Assembly: GCA_030144725.1 (NCBI GenBank)
Contig: JASKMD010000026.1
Location: forward strand, 13,135,407 to 13,199,406
DNA: 64,000 nucleotides
From: Haematococcus lacustris
Lineage: Eukaryota > Chlorophyta > Chlorophyceae > Chlamydomonadales > Haematococcaceae
Direction of reading: 5' to 3'
Notes under the pieces: model-generated
Told to the model about the DNA's origin: nothing
Database searches by the model: none
The model's input: only the letters and a program-made list of their open reading frames with translations
Translations under genes and position numbers: made by a program
In this document: positions 33,578-45,166 of the stretch, in pieces
Layout of the letters: every line of letters begins with the position of its first letter
How positions within the stretch are numbered: the stretch's first letter is position 1

Positions 33578-33782
33578 AAGGCCTGTGGCACATTGATGTA
33601 CTCGCGCAGGAAGGCTGTGCGCACTGGGGTGCGATGAGGCCACCCACCACGCTGGCATCTACTGCCCTGGCAACCTGATCTGCTCAGCCCACAGCCCTGC
33701 TTGCCGGCCTGCTCCCTGCTCTGACCTCCAGCTCCAGCTCCACCGTACACCTCCTCCATGCTGGTGGGCAGGAATTGGGTTG

Positions 33783-33849
33783 GATCATGTCGGTTCAGGT
33801 CAGATCAAATCAGGTCAGATCAGATCGGATCAGATCAGATCAGTCTGGA
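33783..33849 (+). repeat. GATCAG-type short repeat
   Basis: Imperfect GATCAGATCAGGTCA repeats immediately downstream of the FN3-CS stop codon (which reads on the minus strand). Probably in its 3' UTR. Confidence 0.8.
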
Positions 33850-36800
33850 TCAGAAGCCCTTAAGCCCCATGTGACGCAGCTGGTCGGGGTCGTACTGCCC
33901 TGGCTGCAGCATCTGCAGGCCTGTGCCAGCCTCCTCGCTGCTGATCTTGTGCGTGTCGATCTCATGCTGACCAGGGATGATGGCCCGCCAGTAGTCAAAC
34001 TTGGGGGCCACAGACTTGGTCAGCTTCTCTAGTGTCAGGATCAGCATCTGGCCAGTGCAACCAGGCAGGCAGGCAAGCGAGCAGGTAGGCAGCCCACCCT
34101 TATCCCTTGAACAGCTATGCCCAAGCACAAGGTATGCAATAGGGCGGCAACAGGCACAAATTGCAAGCCCAGGGCATGCAAGGCACCCAAGGCTGTCTGA
34201 ATGCATGCTGATTGACAGGCCATGCAGCTGGCAGTCACAAGCCAGGCGATTCACATCGTGTCAATGAAGCAGCTACTCTTTGCCCTACCCTGCCCTGCCC
34301 TGCCCTGAATGCCTTGATGCTCCCCTCTACCCCGCCCCTGGTCCTGCCCTGCTCACCAGCTTGCCTCCCTCCTTCACCAGCTCCCAGAAGGAGCCCGCCT
34401 GGAAGCCCTTGACCTTGCCGTACAGCTCCCCTTCCAGCAGCACCTGATCAGCGCAGGGTAATCGCAAGTAAATCGCAGTCGTCAGGCTGACAGTGTGACC
34501 ACATGCTGACAGTGGGACCCAAAACTACATGGGCATGAGCATGACCAGGTCCCTGCCTGGGACCTCCTGTGCACCTTGAAGCGAGCAATGCTTTGTGACA
34601 CAGGCAGTGTGCTAGCGTCTTGCCAGTGCATTGCTCAAGCAGCCCCGCGGGGTTTCCCCTCCATCAGCAGCAAGGAGTGTGCAGCAGGGCAGCAGCAAGC
34701 CTCCTGCTGACCCACTAACACCCGTGACAGAGAGGCAAGATGCACGAATGATGAATCATATGCGGACAAAGCCCTTAAACTGTGTGGCGGTGACACCCAG
34801 CCGCAGCCCCCCCTTGCTCCCAGCCACGGTGTTCAGCGTTGTAATTACACTCACAGAAGACGACCAGCTGATTTGTGTGACCCATGCTGCTTACATGCCA
34901 TGACCCATCGCATGCCATGTATAGGCCATGTGCATGCCATGCGATGGGAACTCCATACAGACAAAAACACTGTTTTGTAGTGGTTCACAATTAGTGTGTT
35001 CGACTGCAATGAAGGCTCAGGGTTGAGGGCCAAGGTGCTGAGTACATGCCTTCCTTAAGTGCAGTAAGGCAGGCAGGGTGCAGTGCCCACCTTGGCGGGT
35101 GAAGCAGCTGGTGCCAGCTCCACCCTGATCCAGTCCTGCCTCAGGGCCAGCCGCACATCTCGCTTGCTGGTGCCCGGGGGTAGCTGCAGGGCGGGGTGGC
35201 GCAGGCTAGTGCTCGTGCTGCTGTCAGCCAGTTGGGAAGGCGGGTGGGACCTAGGCTCTGGTATTACCACACCCCTAAAATCACACCGTCAACCCTGATC
35301 ACACCCCTCGCACCGCCAGTTGCTATGAGCCTCGCCCCAGCAGCCCCTTGTCCCTGAGCCCACACTCAACTTCACTGCTCCCCCCTCCTCTCCAAGCTTC
35401 AACACCTTACCCCGCCCTCTACCCTGAACCTAGACCTGCTCATACAGCAGGCTGGCCGGCCGCAGCACTTGCCTGGCCGCCGCAGCATTCCTGTGCCCTA
35501 CGTCCCGGTGCCCCAGCACCTGCCTGGCTGCCCTGGCCCAGCCCCAGCACCCAACACCCCTTCATGTCTCCCACCTCGAACATGAGGGTGATGTCAGAGG
35601 GCGTCTGTTCCCAGGTATACCCCTCAGCGTGCCCGCCCCCATTCTTGGGGTCGATCTTTGTGCGCGCATGCACCACCTCCGACCAGCTGGGTCCATAACA
35701 GGCATGCAGGCACACACAGGCTGGGTCAAGGGGCCTCACACCCAGCCCGACACCTCTAGGCCACAGAACAGTGCTGCGAGCTGTACAGAGCAGTGGCTGA
35801 CATCCACATCAGCCCACAGCCCTCAGCCGCTCCTGCCTTGTGCCCTGGGCCGTGTGGCCTTGGTGGGTCGGTCTTGGTCATCTATACAGTGCCGCAGTGT
35901 GCCCTTGGTGCCCCATAGCAGGCCAGCTCCTCTGCTGCTCCCTGCTGCAGCTTGGGCCTTAGCATGAGGGGTGTATAGAACTGAACGTTGCAAGGCGCTG
36001 CTAGAGTAGGGCAGAGCTGTGGCTGCCTAGCCGCGCTGTGGAAGCCGCGGTGATGACTGTTGATGAAAACATAGGGTAAAGGTGTTGCAAATCGCCCTTT
36101 GTAAAGGTACCCTCCCAATACGGTGCAGGGGTCAGAGGGGTTCAAACCCACCCGCTGACACCAAGAGCGTTGATGGCCCTCACTCTGAACTTGTAGTCAC
36201 AATCAGGCTTCAGCCGCGCCACTGTGCGCTGCTGCAAGTCGTTTGCACTGCAACCCAACAACAGCGGGAGCGAAATTGGAGCCACAGCAGCTACTTGACT
36301 ACACGCAAACAGACATGCTATCCCAAGCTGCCAGGTGCATCTCCAGCTGCTGCTCCCAAGCCCTGATGGCTGGCTTCCTTTACCGACCTGGCTAACCAGG
36401 CAGTACTCAGTGCTGGGTTCAGCTGAGGGAGGTTGGCTGGACCTGACACTGCCAGTGCTCACCCCACGCTGACCCAGATGTCAGAGTCCTCTACTGTCCA
36501 CTCCACTTCAAAGCGTTCAATGTTGAAGGGTGACGAGAAGCTGCTCTCAATGTTTAGACGGATCTGGGTTGGGCAGGTAAGAGGACCAGCTGAGGAAGAG
36601 TCTGCTTTAGCATCCCATCCTTTGCCCTGGTCCACCTACTCTGTTCGCACGCACGTCCTTTGCAGTAGCGATGGGGGGCTTGGGCACCCTGTGCGCAAAA
36701 ATCACGGCAGCTGGGTCAGGGTGGGTATCACACAGGCGTACTGCGCACCCTGGGCGGCGGGCGCGCACCTGCTTAGATACTTATTGGTCACTGGGAGCGT

Positions 36801-36935
36801 CTTCTTATAGAGGGTCTCTTTAATGCCGTGGAATGTGAAATATATCAAGTCCAGAACGAACTCGATGAACTCGCGCCATTGCTTGCGTGCCTTGTTAAGT
36901 GTTTTGCGGATGGTCTTCCTAATCGCTATTGCCAT
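33850..36935 (-). CDS. Fibronectin III + CS (NudC/p23-like) domain protein
   Basis: Complete eight-exon model: 36935..36769, 36688..36640, 36563..36463, 36247..36152, 35686..35575, 35183..35091, 34443..34357, 34047..33850; every junction is in phase and the product is 300 residues. Residues about 1-55 form a basic, hydrophobic helix-rich segment (KARKQWREFIEFVLDLIYF). Residues about 60-135 look like a fibronectin type III domain (VEWTVEDSDIWVSVG, then LKPDCDYKFRVRAINALGVSG). Residues about 150-270 are a CS domain: YTWEQTPSDITLMFELPPGT, a W-I-R-V-E-L strand, LLEGELYGKVK and an EKLTKSVAPKFDYWRAII tail, close to NudC-type co-chaperones. Such domains bind Hsp90 or client proteins. The FN3-CS pairing suggests a client adaptor; that is inference. 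The start ATG is the first in the exon. The next gene upstream on the same strand ends only 187 bp away. Confidence 0.85.
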
Positions 36936-37062
36936 TTGTTTACTTTTCTACATCCAAACTACAGCCGCGAAGGCAAGATGATCTACGATGCTACCATATT
37001 CGTGTGGGTGTCGCGTCTCCTGTGAGTTTAGGTAGATATCAAGGAACCGTTCGAACGCAAGC

Positions 37063-37067
37063 TTACA
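37063..37067 (-). promoter_or_regulatory. TGTAA polyadenylation signal
   Basis: Minus-strand TGTAA 56 nt past the stop codon of the isopenicillin-epimerase-like gene and about 130 nt before the ATG of the next gene. Position fits the algal polyadenylation signal well. Confidence 0.6.
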
Positions 37068-37122
37068 TGACGCATGGGGCCCTCATGTATCGTCCACAGC
37101 TACTGCTTTACCGTCACACCAA

Positions 37123-40100
37123 TCAGTGGACTGCATCACCTGGCCGGCTCGCATGTGCTGCGGTCTTTGCCTTGGCCTCTACCATGCTCGCTACAGCATC
37201 CCTCAGCTTCTCATAATCATCTATCCGATTGTAGATGTAGGCCGACAGCCGCACGTACAGCTGTCCACCCACCAGCTTGACCGGCACCTCAATGCAGTGC
37301 TGGTGGTGGAGCTCGTCCTGGTCATCATGACAGGGCAGGGACCCCCCCATAAACACACACACACATAGACACACTCACACACGCCATACCCATGACATGC
37401 AAATGTATATGTACTATTCCATGACAGCAGGCAAAGAACACCTGTACTGATGACTACACTAGGAGCCTTTGTCCGGACCAGTGTTTGCCTGATTGATCAC
37501 GCCAACATGCCAGCCTGCCCTCCCGGACCCCCCGCACCCACCTACTGCCCCCCTGCCCCCCACCCAGGCACCCCTTCACAGACATATCCAGGCAAGGCCT
37601 GGGTGGCAGCTCCGAGCATACCTGCAAGGTCTTTGCGTCGGCGGAAGTGGGCACCTCCTGCATGGCCAGCTGGGCAGGCAGCCCCACTAGAGCCATGCTG
37701 GCGCACATGGACAGGGGCGCCAAGGGGGCGGTGCCCCAGCACTGGGTCAGCAGCTGCACCGCGTCTTGCAGCAGCTGCTGTGTATACTGCCTGCATGCAA
37801 GCCCAGTCACACTTGGCATGGGTTGCCACAGATGTCACGGTGTCAAGAGTCACACCTGGCAGGGGTTGCTTGAACCTGCCCTGGCTCAACCCACCGCCTA
37901 CGAACATAACCCTCCCAGCCTTGACTGCAAACCCTAGCCCCAACCCTAGCCTCATCCCCCAACCCAAACCCCTAGTCCCACACCCAAGGTCTCAAACCTT
38001 AGTCTCACACCCCAGCCCTAGCCCTAGCCCTAGCCCTAGCCCTAGCCCTAGCCCTAGCCCTAGCCCTAGCCCTAGCCCTAGCCCTAGCCCTAGCCCTAGC
38101 CCTAGCCCTAGCCCTAGCCCTAGGCCCTGTACTGCTGCCCCACCTGCAGCGTGGCATGTCCAAGGCCCTCCACATGGCCAGGGCAGAGCTGACCCCCAGG
38201 TAAGGCGCGTAGTCACGGCAGCCGTCCCAGATGAAGTCGCTGGTGAAGCCCTGCTGCCATGATGGGGCGGGCGGGGACACCGTTAGACGCCAACAGCTGA
38301 GGTTGAGGTGCACTGGTGTCCTGTGCATTCCTGTGTGTCTAAGCAGACACCCTCAGTTCAGGGCAGGTCAGGACCAAAGCAGAGCGTTGCAGTTGTCCTA
38401 GCCACCATGCATAGCCTACACCTCACTAAACCCCACACCACCCAACCCTACTACCCTACCACCCAGGAAGGAGGAATGTGTGTGCGCTGCCCGAATGGTT
38501 CCTTGCCAGGCAGGGGTGGGCTGTGAGGCCGTACTAGGGCTGACATATATATAAGAGCTGACATGATGTATGCATGGAGATGCATAGGGACTGATAAAGG
38601 TCTGTCAGTGTGAGCTTCCCCGTGCACCCCTGTCCAGCCGTGCCTCACCGCACCAGAGCCGTGGGACACCACCAGCGGCTTGACTTGCGCCTTCACCCGA
38701 GGGTGCACCCACAACAGCGCAGAGCCCCTGCGGGCCAGCAGGCCAGCAGGCCAGCAGGCGGGTGGGCAGCGGCCAGATTTGCCTGCTCCTTCTCTGTCCC
38801 AACTAATGCAAGCCTAGCCAAGCGCCCCTGCACTCCCTTGGCCCATCACCCTCCGCCCTGATGTGGATGCACCTCAAGGTCACCCAAGGCCATCGGGCCC
38901 TCATGCCCCCCATCCCCATCCCCATCCCATCCCCATCCCCATCCCCATCCCCATCCCCATCCCCATCCCCATCCCCATCCCCATCCCCATCCCCATCCCT
39001 GAAGAGGAATTCAGTCAGAGTAGGTCAGGGCCAAGTTGGGTCAAGGTGGGACGGGTCATGACAGGGTGGGGCGGGCCGGTCCGGGTCATGGTGCTGTAGC
39101 CGCCCTGCAGTCGGGGAGGAGGCGCACCTTGGCCCTGACAGCCACTTGTGACAGTTGGCAACGTAGAAGTCAGCGTCCAGGGCGGCAAGGTCCACCTCTT
39201 GCTGCATCAGGGAGTGGGCTGCGTCTACCAACACCTGTACGCCCCTGCACAAACCACGCCAGGACACACATGAACAGCATAGGTACACCTCCCTGCACAC
39301 AAAACAACTAGTACCCCAGGGTTTCCCCAGCATCGGCAGGAGGTGGGTAGCAGCAATGGTGGGCACGAAGAGTGATGCGGCTGGTGGCGGTATTGATGAT
39401 GATGGTGATGTGGTGGTGATGATGAAGATAGAGGTGATGATTGCGATGATTGTAGTGATGCAGTAATGTGATGCCTTCTCTGATGCAGCTAAGGCAACAA
39501 TGGCCGCGGTGGCAGATGGAGCAGCAGCAGCACGTAGGTGCGGGTGGCTGTTCCCTTGCAGCTTTGTACGCAGCAGCTGCAGCCACGTCAAGTGGAGCAG
39601 CAAGAGCAGGGCGAAGTGGTGACGACGATGAAGATGGAGGTGATGGTAATGATAGTGTGAGGTGATGTGATGTCCTCTCACTTGGAGTCACCCACCCGCT
39701 GACCCCTTGATCCTCCTGTTTCCCCTGCCCCCCTGGCCCCTACCTGGCCCTACACAAAGCCACCAGCTCCTTGACCGGCAGCACCAGCGCGGTGTTGCTG
39801 GTGATGGAGTCGAACACAGCCAGCCTAGTGTGAGCCGGCATCTGGCTAGCCACCGCAGCCACGATGTCCTGCGGAGAGCTGCAGCAGCGCACAGGCACAG
39901 ACACAGACACCCACACACGCACAAGCTCACATCCTGCTGCCCCTGGTTATAACAGGTCATGGTCATCACCACCACCATCATCATCACCATCACCATCACC
40001 ATCACCATCACCATCACCATCACCATCACCATCACCATCACCATCACCATCACCATCACCATCACCATCACCATCACCATCATCATCACCATCACCATCA

Positions 40101-42054
40101 TCATCATCATCATCATCATCAATGCCACATGGCACTTGCCGGTCATGGTCATGCTGCATGCTGGTGCTGGTGCTGATGCTGGCAGGAGGAGGATGACGAG
40201 GAGGATGACGAGGAGGAGGAGGACGGTCATGATGATGATGATGATGAGGGTAACTTGTCAGTCGCGCCCATCTCATGAGAAACCTTCCTATCCACTCCGC
40301 GGCACCTCCCACCTCCTGCTGCCCCAGCTGCCCCCTGCTCCCCCTGCTGCGCCCACACCCTTGCATACACCTGCCTGTAGCCATGTCAGTGGACTCCCTC
40401 CCTGCCTACTCCCTGCCCCAGGGCCCCTCCACCTGGCCCCTGCGCCTTGTCACTGTCTTCCTCAGCACCTGACTGGGAAGCAGATGTTGCCAAACACCAG
40501 CTGGGCCTGGCTGCAGGCTGCAGTGCCCATCTTCTTCACACTGCCGTACCTATAGCCACGGGTTGCGGGGCAGGCAGGCTGAGTGGGGCTTTCATCAGTT
40601 ACGGGCTGAGGAGTTGGCAGTCAGGCAGTGGTGTTAGGGTCAGGGCATGGTGGGTGAAGTGCTGGTCACACTTGTTAGACACAGTTTACACATGCTGCTC
40701 GCTGGGCTCAAGAAGGGTTTTGCATTGGTCACACATGTTGCCCGCCGGGCTACTGAGAGGTGGGAGGCTGAGGGAGGTGCTGGCTACTGGGCAGGGAACG
40801 TAGAGTAGCTATAACTGCTCCAGCGTGGAAACTATGGCGTGCTTGCTTGTAGCTGACCCCTCCCAGTGGCACTGGGTTGAGACTGTCCACTGGGTCCAGA
40901 GGGTCGCAGGCCAGGGGACTGCCAGGTCCGGGTGGGCAGGGACGAGGGGTGTGGGCTCCTACCCGATGTCCAGCATGAACAGTGCGTCCCCAGGCTGCAG
41001 GCCAGCTGCCTGGATGGCCACGTTGAGCCCCGTCGTGGCGTTAGGCAGCAGCACCAAATCCTGGGCACAGGTCAGGCCCCATGCAGGCCCATGAGGCCCA
41101 GCAAGCACATCAGCTGTGTTTGAGCAACACTGGCATGGAAAGCAGGTCAAATCAGACGAGATCAGACCAGGGCCGTGTCAGACCAGGTCAAATGCATCGG
41201 TGGCTTGTCCAGTCGTTGTTCATGCGCTGACCTGTGGTTGAGCATTGATGAAGGTGGCCAACTCCCTCATCACTCTCACTACCTGGGGGAACAGCTCCCT
41301 GCAGGGCAGTAGCACCTGGGCAGCAGCCTGGGGTTCAGCCGGTGCAGGGCTGGCAGGCACATGGTAAAGCAGAAGGGGGAGGAGGGCAGGGGCAAAGGCT
41401 GGGGTGGGCCAGGGCCAGGGTCAAGGTCAGGGTCAGTGTCGGCGTCACAGTCAGGGTCAGGGTGAGGGTCAGGGTCAGCACCACGGTCAGGGTCAGGGTC
41501 AGGGTCAGGGTCAGGAGGACTGTGCATGGTGGTTCCCTGTCACTGACCAGGCACAGGCAAGACAGGCTGCTGGCACCTGTCCAGAAAGCGTAGAGGCTGA
41601 CGCTCACAGTGCTCCCGCCACAGCGCTGCCTCCTCATAAGCTGGCTTACACACCCCGCCAAATGCCCCGTGATTCAGGTAAGTCCAGCGGCTGAAGTCAA
41701 TGAGGAACAGCTGCCGACACTGGTCGCTGCCTAGGGGCGTGGTGTCTGCGCGTGGGTGACACAGCCTGCCATGGCTGGGACAGCGCATGGGCTTGTGCAT
41801 GTGTGTTGCATTGCATGGACAGTGTCCGCTAATGCCATGTTTTGTTGCAGCCTCAATGTCCACGGTGATGTTATCACACTCCCATGTTTCAGCTTCTGAC
41901 TAAGAGTACCTGAGCAGTTGAGAGGTGGCAGGGTAAAGGGCAGGGCTGGCGGCAGGTATTCAGAGGCTGGTTTGTGAATGAGCTCCTCCACGCTTTCCTC
42001 CACCATGAAGCTACCGAAGCCTTGATAGCCCCGAGGCCGTGAAGGAGCTGACAT
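37123..42054 (-). CDS. Isopenicillin-N-epimerase-like PLP enzyme (class V aminotransferase)
   Basis: Complete eleven-exon model in phase throughout: 42054..41910, 41730..41577, 41298..41232, 41060..40963, 40549..40469, 39878..39744, 39244..39128, 38727..38649, 38250..38144, 37790..37622, 37317..37123; 448 residues. Motifs in order: WTYLNHGAFGGVCKPAYE, LRFLDRELFP, LVLLPNATTGLNVAI (cofactor phosphate contacts), VFDSITSNTALVLPVKEL, VLVDAAHS (Asp that pairs with the PLP pyridine), NCHKWLSGPRGSALLWVHP with the Schiff-base Lys, SDFIWDGCRDYAPYL, and a C-terminal VRLSAYIYNRIDDYEKL. This matches the isopenicillin N epimerase / cysteine-lyase-like branch of fold-type I PLP enzymes. Substrate cannot be read from sequence: penicillin synthesis is not expected in an alga, and a desulfurase, lyase or epimerase role is open. 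No transit peptide is obvious. Introns carry several hexamer arrays. Confidence 0.9.
38000..38127 (+). repeat. (CCCTAG)n hexanucleotide array
   Basis: About 20 units in the intron between exons 37790..37622 and 38250..38144. The complement, CTAGGG, differs by one base from TTAGGG-type telomere repeats, but this is an interstitial intronic array. Confidence 0.95.
38750..39046 (+). repeat. Segment duplicated in a CHLD intron, plus (CCCCAT)n
   Basis: 38750-38930 is almost identical to 58512-58690, and 38997-39046 matches 58698-58743. Between them here is an expanded CCCCAT array (about 38912-38998) that is only a few units long in the other copy. Both copies are intronic, in genes on opposite strands. 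Confidence 0.9.
39320..39680 (+). repeat. GATGAT/GGTGAT-rich intronic tract
   Basis: Two blocks of GATGATGGTGATG-like triplets (39388-39470 and 39618-39670) inside the intron between exons 39878..39744 and 39244..39128. Confidence 0.75.
39964..40122 (+). repeat. (CACCAT)n hexanucleotide array
   Basis: About 20 CACCAT units followed by CAT triplets, in the intron between exons 40549..40469 and 39878..39744. Ile-Thr, Ser-Pro and Asp-Gly ORFs here are products of the repeat. Confidence 0.95.
41414..41520 (+). repeat. (GGTCAG)n hexanucleotide array
   Basis: Intron between exons 41730..41577 and 41298..41232 of the PLP-enzyme gene. A shorter copy is carried in the duplicated fragment at 29020-29072. 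Confidence 0.9.
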
Positions 42055-42416
42055 GCCTTCTGCCCTGCCACAACCGCCGACGAGCATAGCCGCATGGGTC
42101 CCGCGTAGTAAATCACATTTGCGTCCCTGCTTTGCACGCTTGCATGTGGCGGCGTCAGCATCTTTGACCGCAACATCCGACACTGTCATGCAGCCCTGCT
42201 ATGTGGGGATGAGCCGCGCCTCAGTGTTTATCTACTTGCCCCCCCCCTGGCTGCAACACCACCGCACACCCCAATGTCACGTAACTCCCAGCTACAACTA
42301 GACAGCGCCTCGTCCCTTACTAGGGCCTTCATTTGAGTGGAACTATTAGGGACCACTCAGGATGGTATAACTTCAATACCTACTAATTGTAAGTTGATGA
42401 CCTACTAATTGTAAGT
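42055..42416. other. Promoter-side flank of the PLP-enzyme gene
   Basis: Upstream of the PLP-enzyme ATG. The minus-strand frame is open further upstream (an in-frame ATG near 42084 is possible). It ends in a 22-bp tandem repeat (from 42380) that was the target of the adjacent transposon. Confidence 0.5.
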
Positions 42417-43157
42417 CAGCTGTGACACGTCCTGCAGAAATTTAAATATTTTTCGCATATCACGTACAGGCCATCCCAGCATGTAAGACTTGCACCGCTG
42501 GGCTCAGCGCGTCGCTGTTGGCTCCCTGACGGATGTTAACCCCCGTGGCCCGCCAAGCATCTGGACCAGCGTAGCCTAGAGAACTGTCCAGTCGACAGAG
42601 TGCGGTACAATAGACCCCATGCGCATCGCAAAGCTTCTAATCGCTTGAGCGCTGACTTTCGTGCCCCTTGCAAGTGGAGCGACCGACGATGCCAGTGAGA
42701 ACATTGGCACTTGTTTCGCTGCGTAGCTGCCAAAATGAACGCGTGGGACTCATGAATTGTGGACCCGACTGCGACCATGCAGAACTGCTGCAAACCCGGC
42801 CCCCGGTCCAGCCACAGCGAATTTGAGGCTGAAAACATATCTGTAGGCTCGCCATGGCACAAGGTACGCAATAGATCAGGTTGCATGACGATGCATTAAG
42901 TGTGTCATCTTGGCAGGGAATAGTACCACATCACACATGATGTGGTGTCACATGGCACATGTGTAACCAGTAGGCCTGGAACTTGTGTGGTGTATGGACA
43001 GTGCCCATAGCAACCCCTTGACGTAATCTCATCTAAAGGTAATATTGCTAGCAATTACAGCATAGTTTCGACCGCAGACTCCATTGTTATGGATGATGTC
43101 GTTGCCCAACAACACACCGCATGCAGCACCTGCTATGTGTGCATTGCAGGTGCATTT
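42417..43157 (+). repeat. Left terminal inverted repeat
   Basis: About 740 bp, inverted match of 45167-45907. Translated in the corresponding directions, both contain GWTGGRVC and an AWSQSG motif; whether this is coding or chance is unclear. It ends inward at GCATTGCAGGTGCAT. Confidence 0.85.
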
Positions 43158-43173
43158 CCTGCGTTTCCGTATC

Positions 43174-45166
43174 TCAACAACAGCAGCAGCCAGCTAGATT
43201 CAACAACAGCAGCAGCCGGCTAGATAGCTGGATTCCATTAACCTGCAACATGTGAGATAAGTGGGTCACTACACTGTTGTTGGCGCCCACGTTAGTGCTA
43301 CAACTGTCCACCGTGACGAACAACACCTTCACACCCCATAACCCCACTTTTTCCATGTGTTGTTTAATGGCCATTGCTACATGATAGGAATCTTGTGCTT
43401 TAGGGTGGAAGCATCCCACAGTGAACTCCATTGGATCAGCAGCCATTGGAGCAACAGGGGCAACCATTGGAGCAACAACCAATGGAGCAGCAGCCATTGG
43501 AGCAGCAGCCTTTGGAGCAGCAGCCATTGGAGCAGCAGGGGCAGGGGGTTCAGCCATGGATGCATAACGAGTTCGAGCAGCAGCTTCGAGAGGCGAGCAT
43601 GGGTCCTCTTTGGTGCACGAGCAAAGACAGCAGATGCAATACGAGAATAAAGCGCGGCTGTGTTACGGACTGTAGCAAAAGGTGTGGCCGGGGGTGGCTG
43701 GGTAGGAGGCTGGGTTGGGTGGGCTGCAGCAGCCGGCTGGGCGGAGGGGGCTGGAGGCTGGGTTGGGTGGGCTGCAGCAGCCGGCTGGGCGGAGGGGGCT
43801 GGTGGCTGGGTTGGGTGGGCTGCAGCAGCCGGCTGGGCGGAGGGGGCTGGTGGCTGGGTTGGGTGGGCTGCAGCAGCCGGCTGGGCGGAGGGGGCTGGAG
43901 GCTGGGTTGGGTGGGCTGCAGCAGCCGGTTGGGCGGAGGGGGCTGGAGGCTGGGTTGGGTGGGCTGCAGCAGCCGGCTGGGCGGAGGGGGCTGGTGGCTG
44001 GGTTGGGTGGGATGCAGCAGCCGGCTGGGCGGAGGGGGCTGGAGGCTGGGTTGGGTGGGCTGCAGCAGCCGGCTGGGCGGAGGGGGCTGGTGGCTGGGTT
44101 GGGTGGGATGCAGCAGCCGGCTGGGCGGAGGGGGCTGGAGGCTGGGCCCGGAGGGCCACAGAACATTTCAGTACAAGCAGCTCCTGCCCTCTCCTTGCTT
44201 TGCCATCCCATGCAAGGGCGCAGTAGCCAGTACATTGGTACACTGTCAACACATGCAACGCACACATGGGAGCATTGTTGCATGTGTTGCATGACATGCA
44301 TGCATGCAAAGATGGTAGATGGTTGTATGCAGAAAGCTTTAGATTTTGCAAACATGAGGAGGTGAAGATGCAGTTGGAATGTTGGTTAAGCTAAGATGTA
44401 AGTACCTTCTTCACGTACCTTTCATGTGTTGATGGGGTTGGGCTGACAGCTGCGGCACCACGGCTGCCCGGTGCTGATGGGGCTGGGCTGACAGGCGCAG
44501 CACCACGGCTGCCCGGTGGTGATGGGGCTAAGCGGACAGGTGTGGCACCATGGCTGCCCGGTGCTGATGAGGCTGGGCAGATAGGTGATGGCTGCCAATT
44601 GGAAATGAGATTCTGCAAAGAGGGGAGAGCTCTGTTATCTTGTGTGCGCAACACTCTGAAGTGCCGGTCAGCTTCTACCACCATTGCGACTTCACGCACA
44701 CGCAGAGAGGAGGAGAGACAGGGTGTGATGAGGGGCAGCAACTCTGCCGCTGCTGCGGTGCCATCGTCGCCCCACACCCTGCCCTCCTGGCCCATCTGCT
44801 CCGCATAGTGTTGGGGCAGGTGAGTGTGGGCGAATGTCAGCCTCCACCCTCAATCGTTGCACACACTTATAGTGGGCCACAAGGGGGAGGCGCATTGCCT
44901 CACACCCAGCTCGGAGTGTTTTGTCCACAAGGGTGGCTGGCCCTAGGGCGTCACCACGCACCAGGCCGCTCAGTTTTGTAACCTCACGTACTTCCCAGAT
45001 AGAGTCTGTCCCCTCCACATTAGGTTCCACGTATACAGATGTCCATGCTTGCCATCTGCCTATCACGCATGGTGCAGTCGACACCTTGCAAAGTACGCAT
45101 CGGTCCAACTTCACCACAATGCCGTCGAGGAGCACGGACCGCCCTTTATTGGGATGTGGGAATGTA
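43174..45166 (-). CDS. Putative transposase fragments inside the long-TIR element
   Basis: Interrupted minus-strand frames fill the inside of the element. From the right TIR: a block with GRSVLLDGIVVKLDRCVLCK and EVREVTKLSGLVRG (about 45165-44840); a block with LRVREVAMVVEADRHFRVLR (about 44800-44400) ending in a Pro/Ala-rich repeat; a 48-bp minisatellite-encoded linker; and a block with VGCFHPKAQDSYHVAMAIKQ followed by VKVLFVTVDSCSTNVGANNS (about 43430-43240). The last resembles the first-aspartate region (D-x-x-S-x-N) of an RNase-H-fold transposase. I cannot place a start, join the blocks or find the remaining acidic residues, so it may be a decayed or multi-exon gene. Confidence 0.4.
43700..44150. 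repeat. 48-bp minisatellite
   Basis: About nine tandem units of 48 bp (16 codons) inside the transposon. Minus-strand units read PPAPSAQPAAAAHPTQ; all three frames on both strands are open because 48 is a multiple of three and the unit lacks stops. Units alternate in a few bases (GGAGG/GGTGG, GGGC/GGAT), so they are not perfectly homogenised. Confidence 0.95.

Noticed and set aside
38000..38127. CCCTAG repeats as a telomere
   Set aside because: Short, interstitial, inside an intron, and the unit differs from TTTAGGG/TTTTAGGG telomere repeats of green algae.
39947..40384. Asp-Gly and Met-Val repeat ORFs
   Set aside because: CACCAT array within an intron of the minus-strand PLP-enzyme gene.
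43700..44150. Regular direct repeats resembling a CRISPR array
   Set aside because: Units are contiguous 48-bp copies with no unique spacers, inside a eukaryotic transposon; it is a minisatellite.
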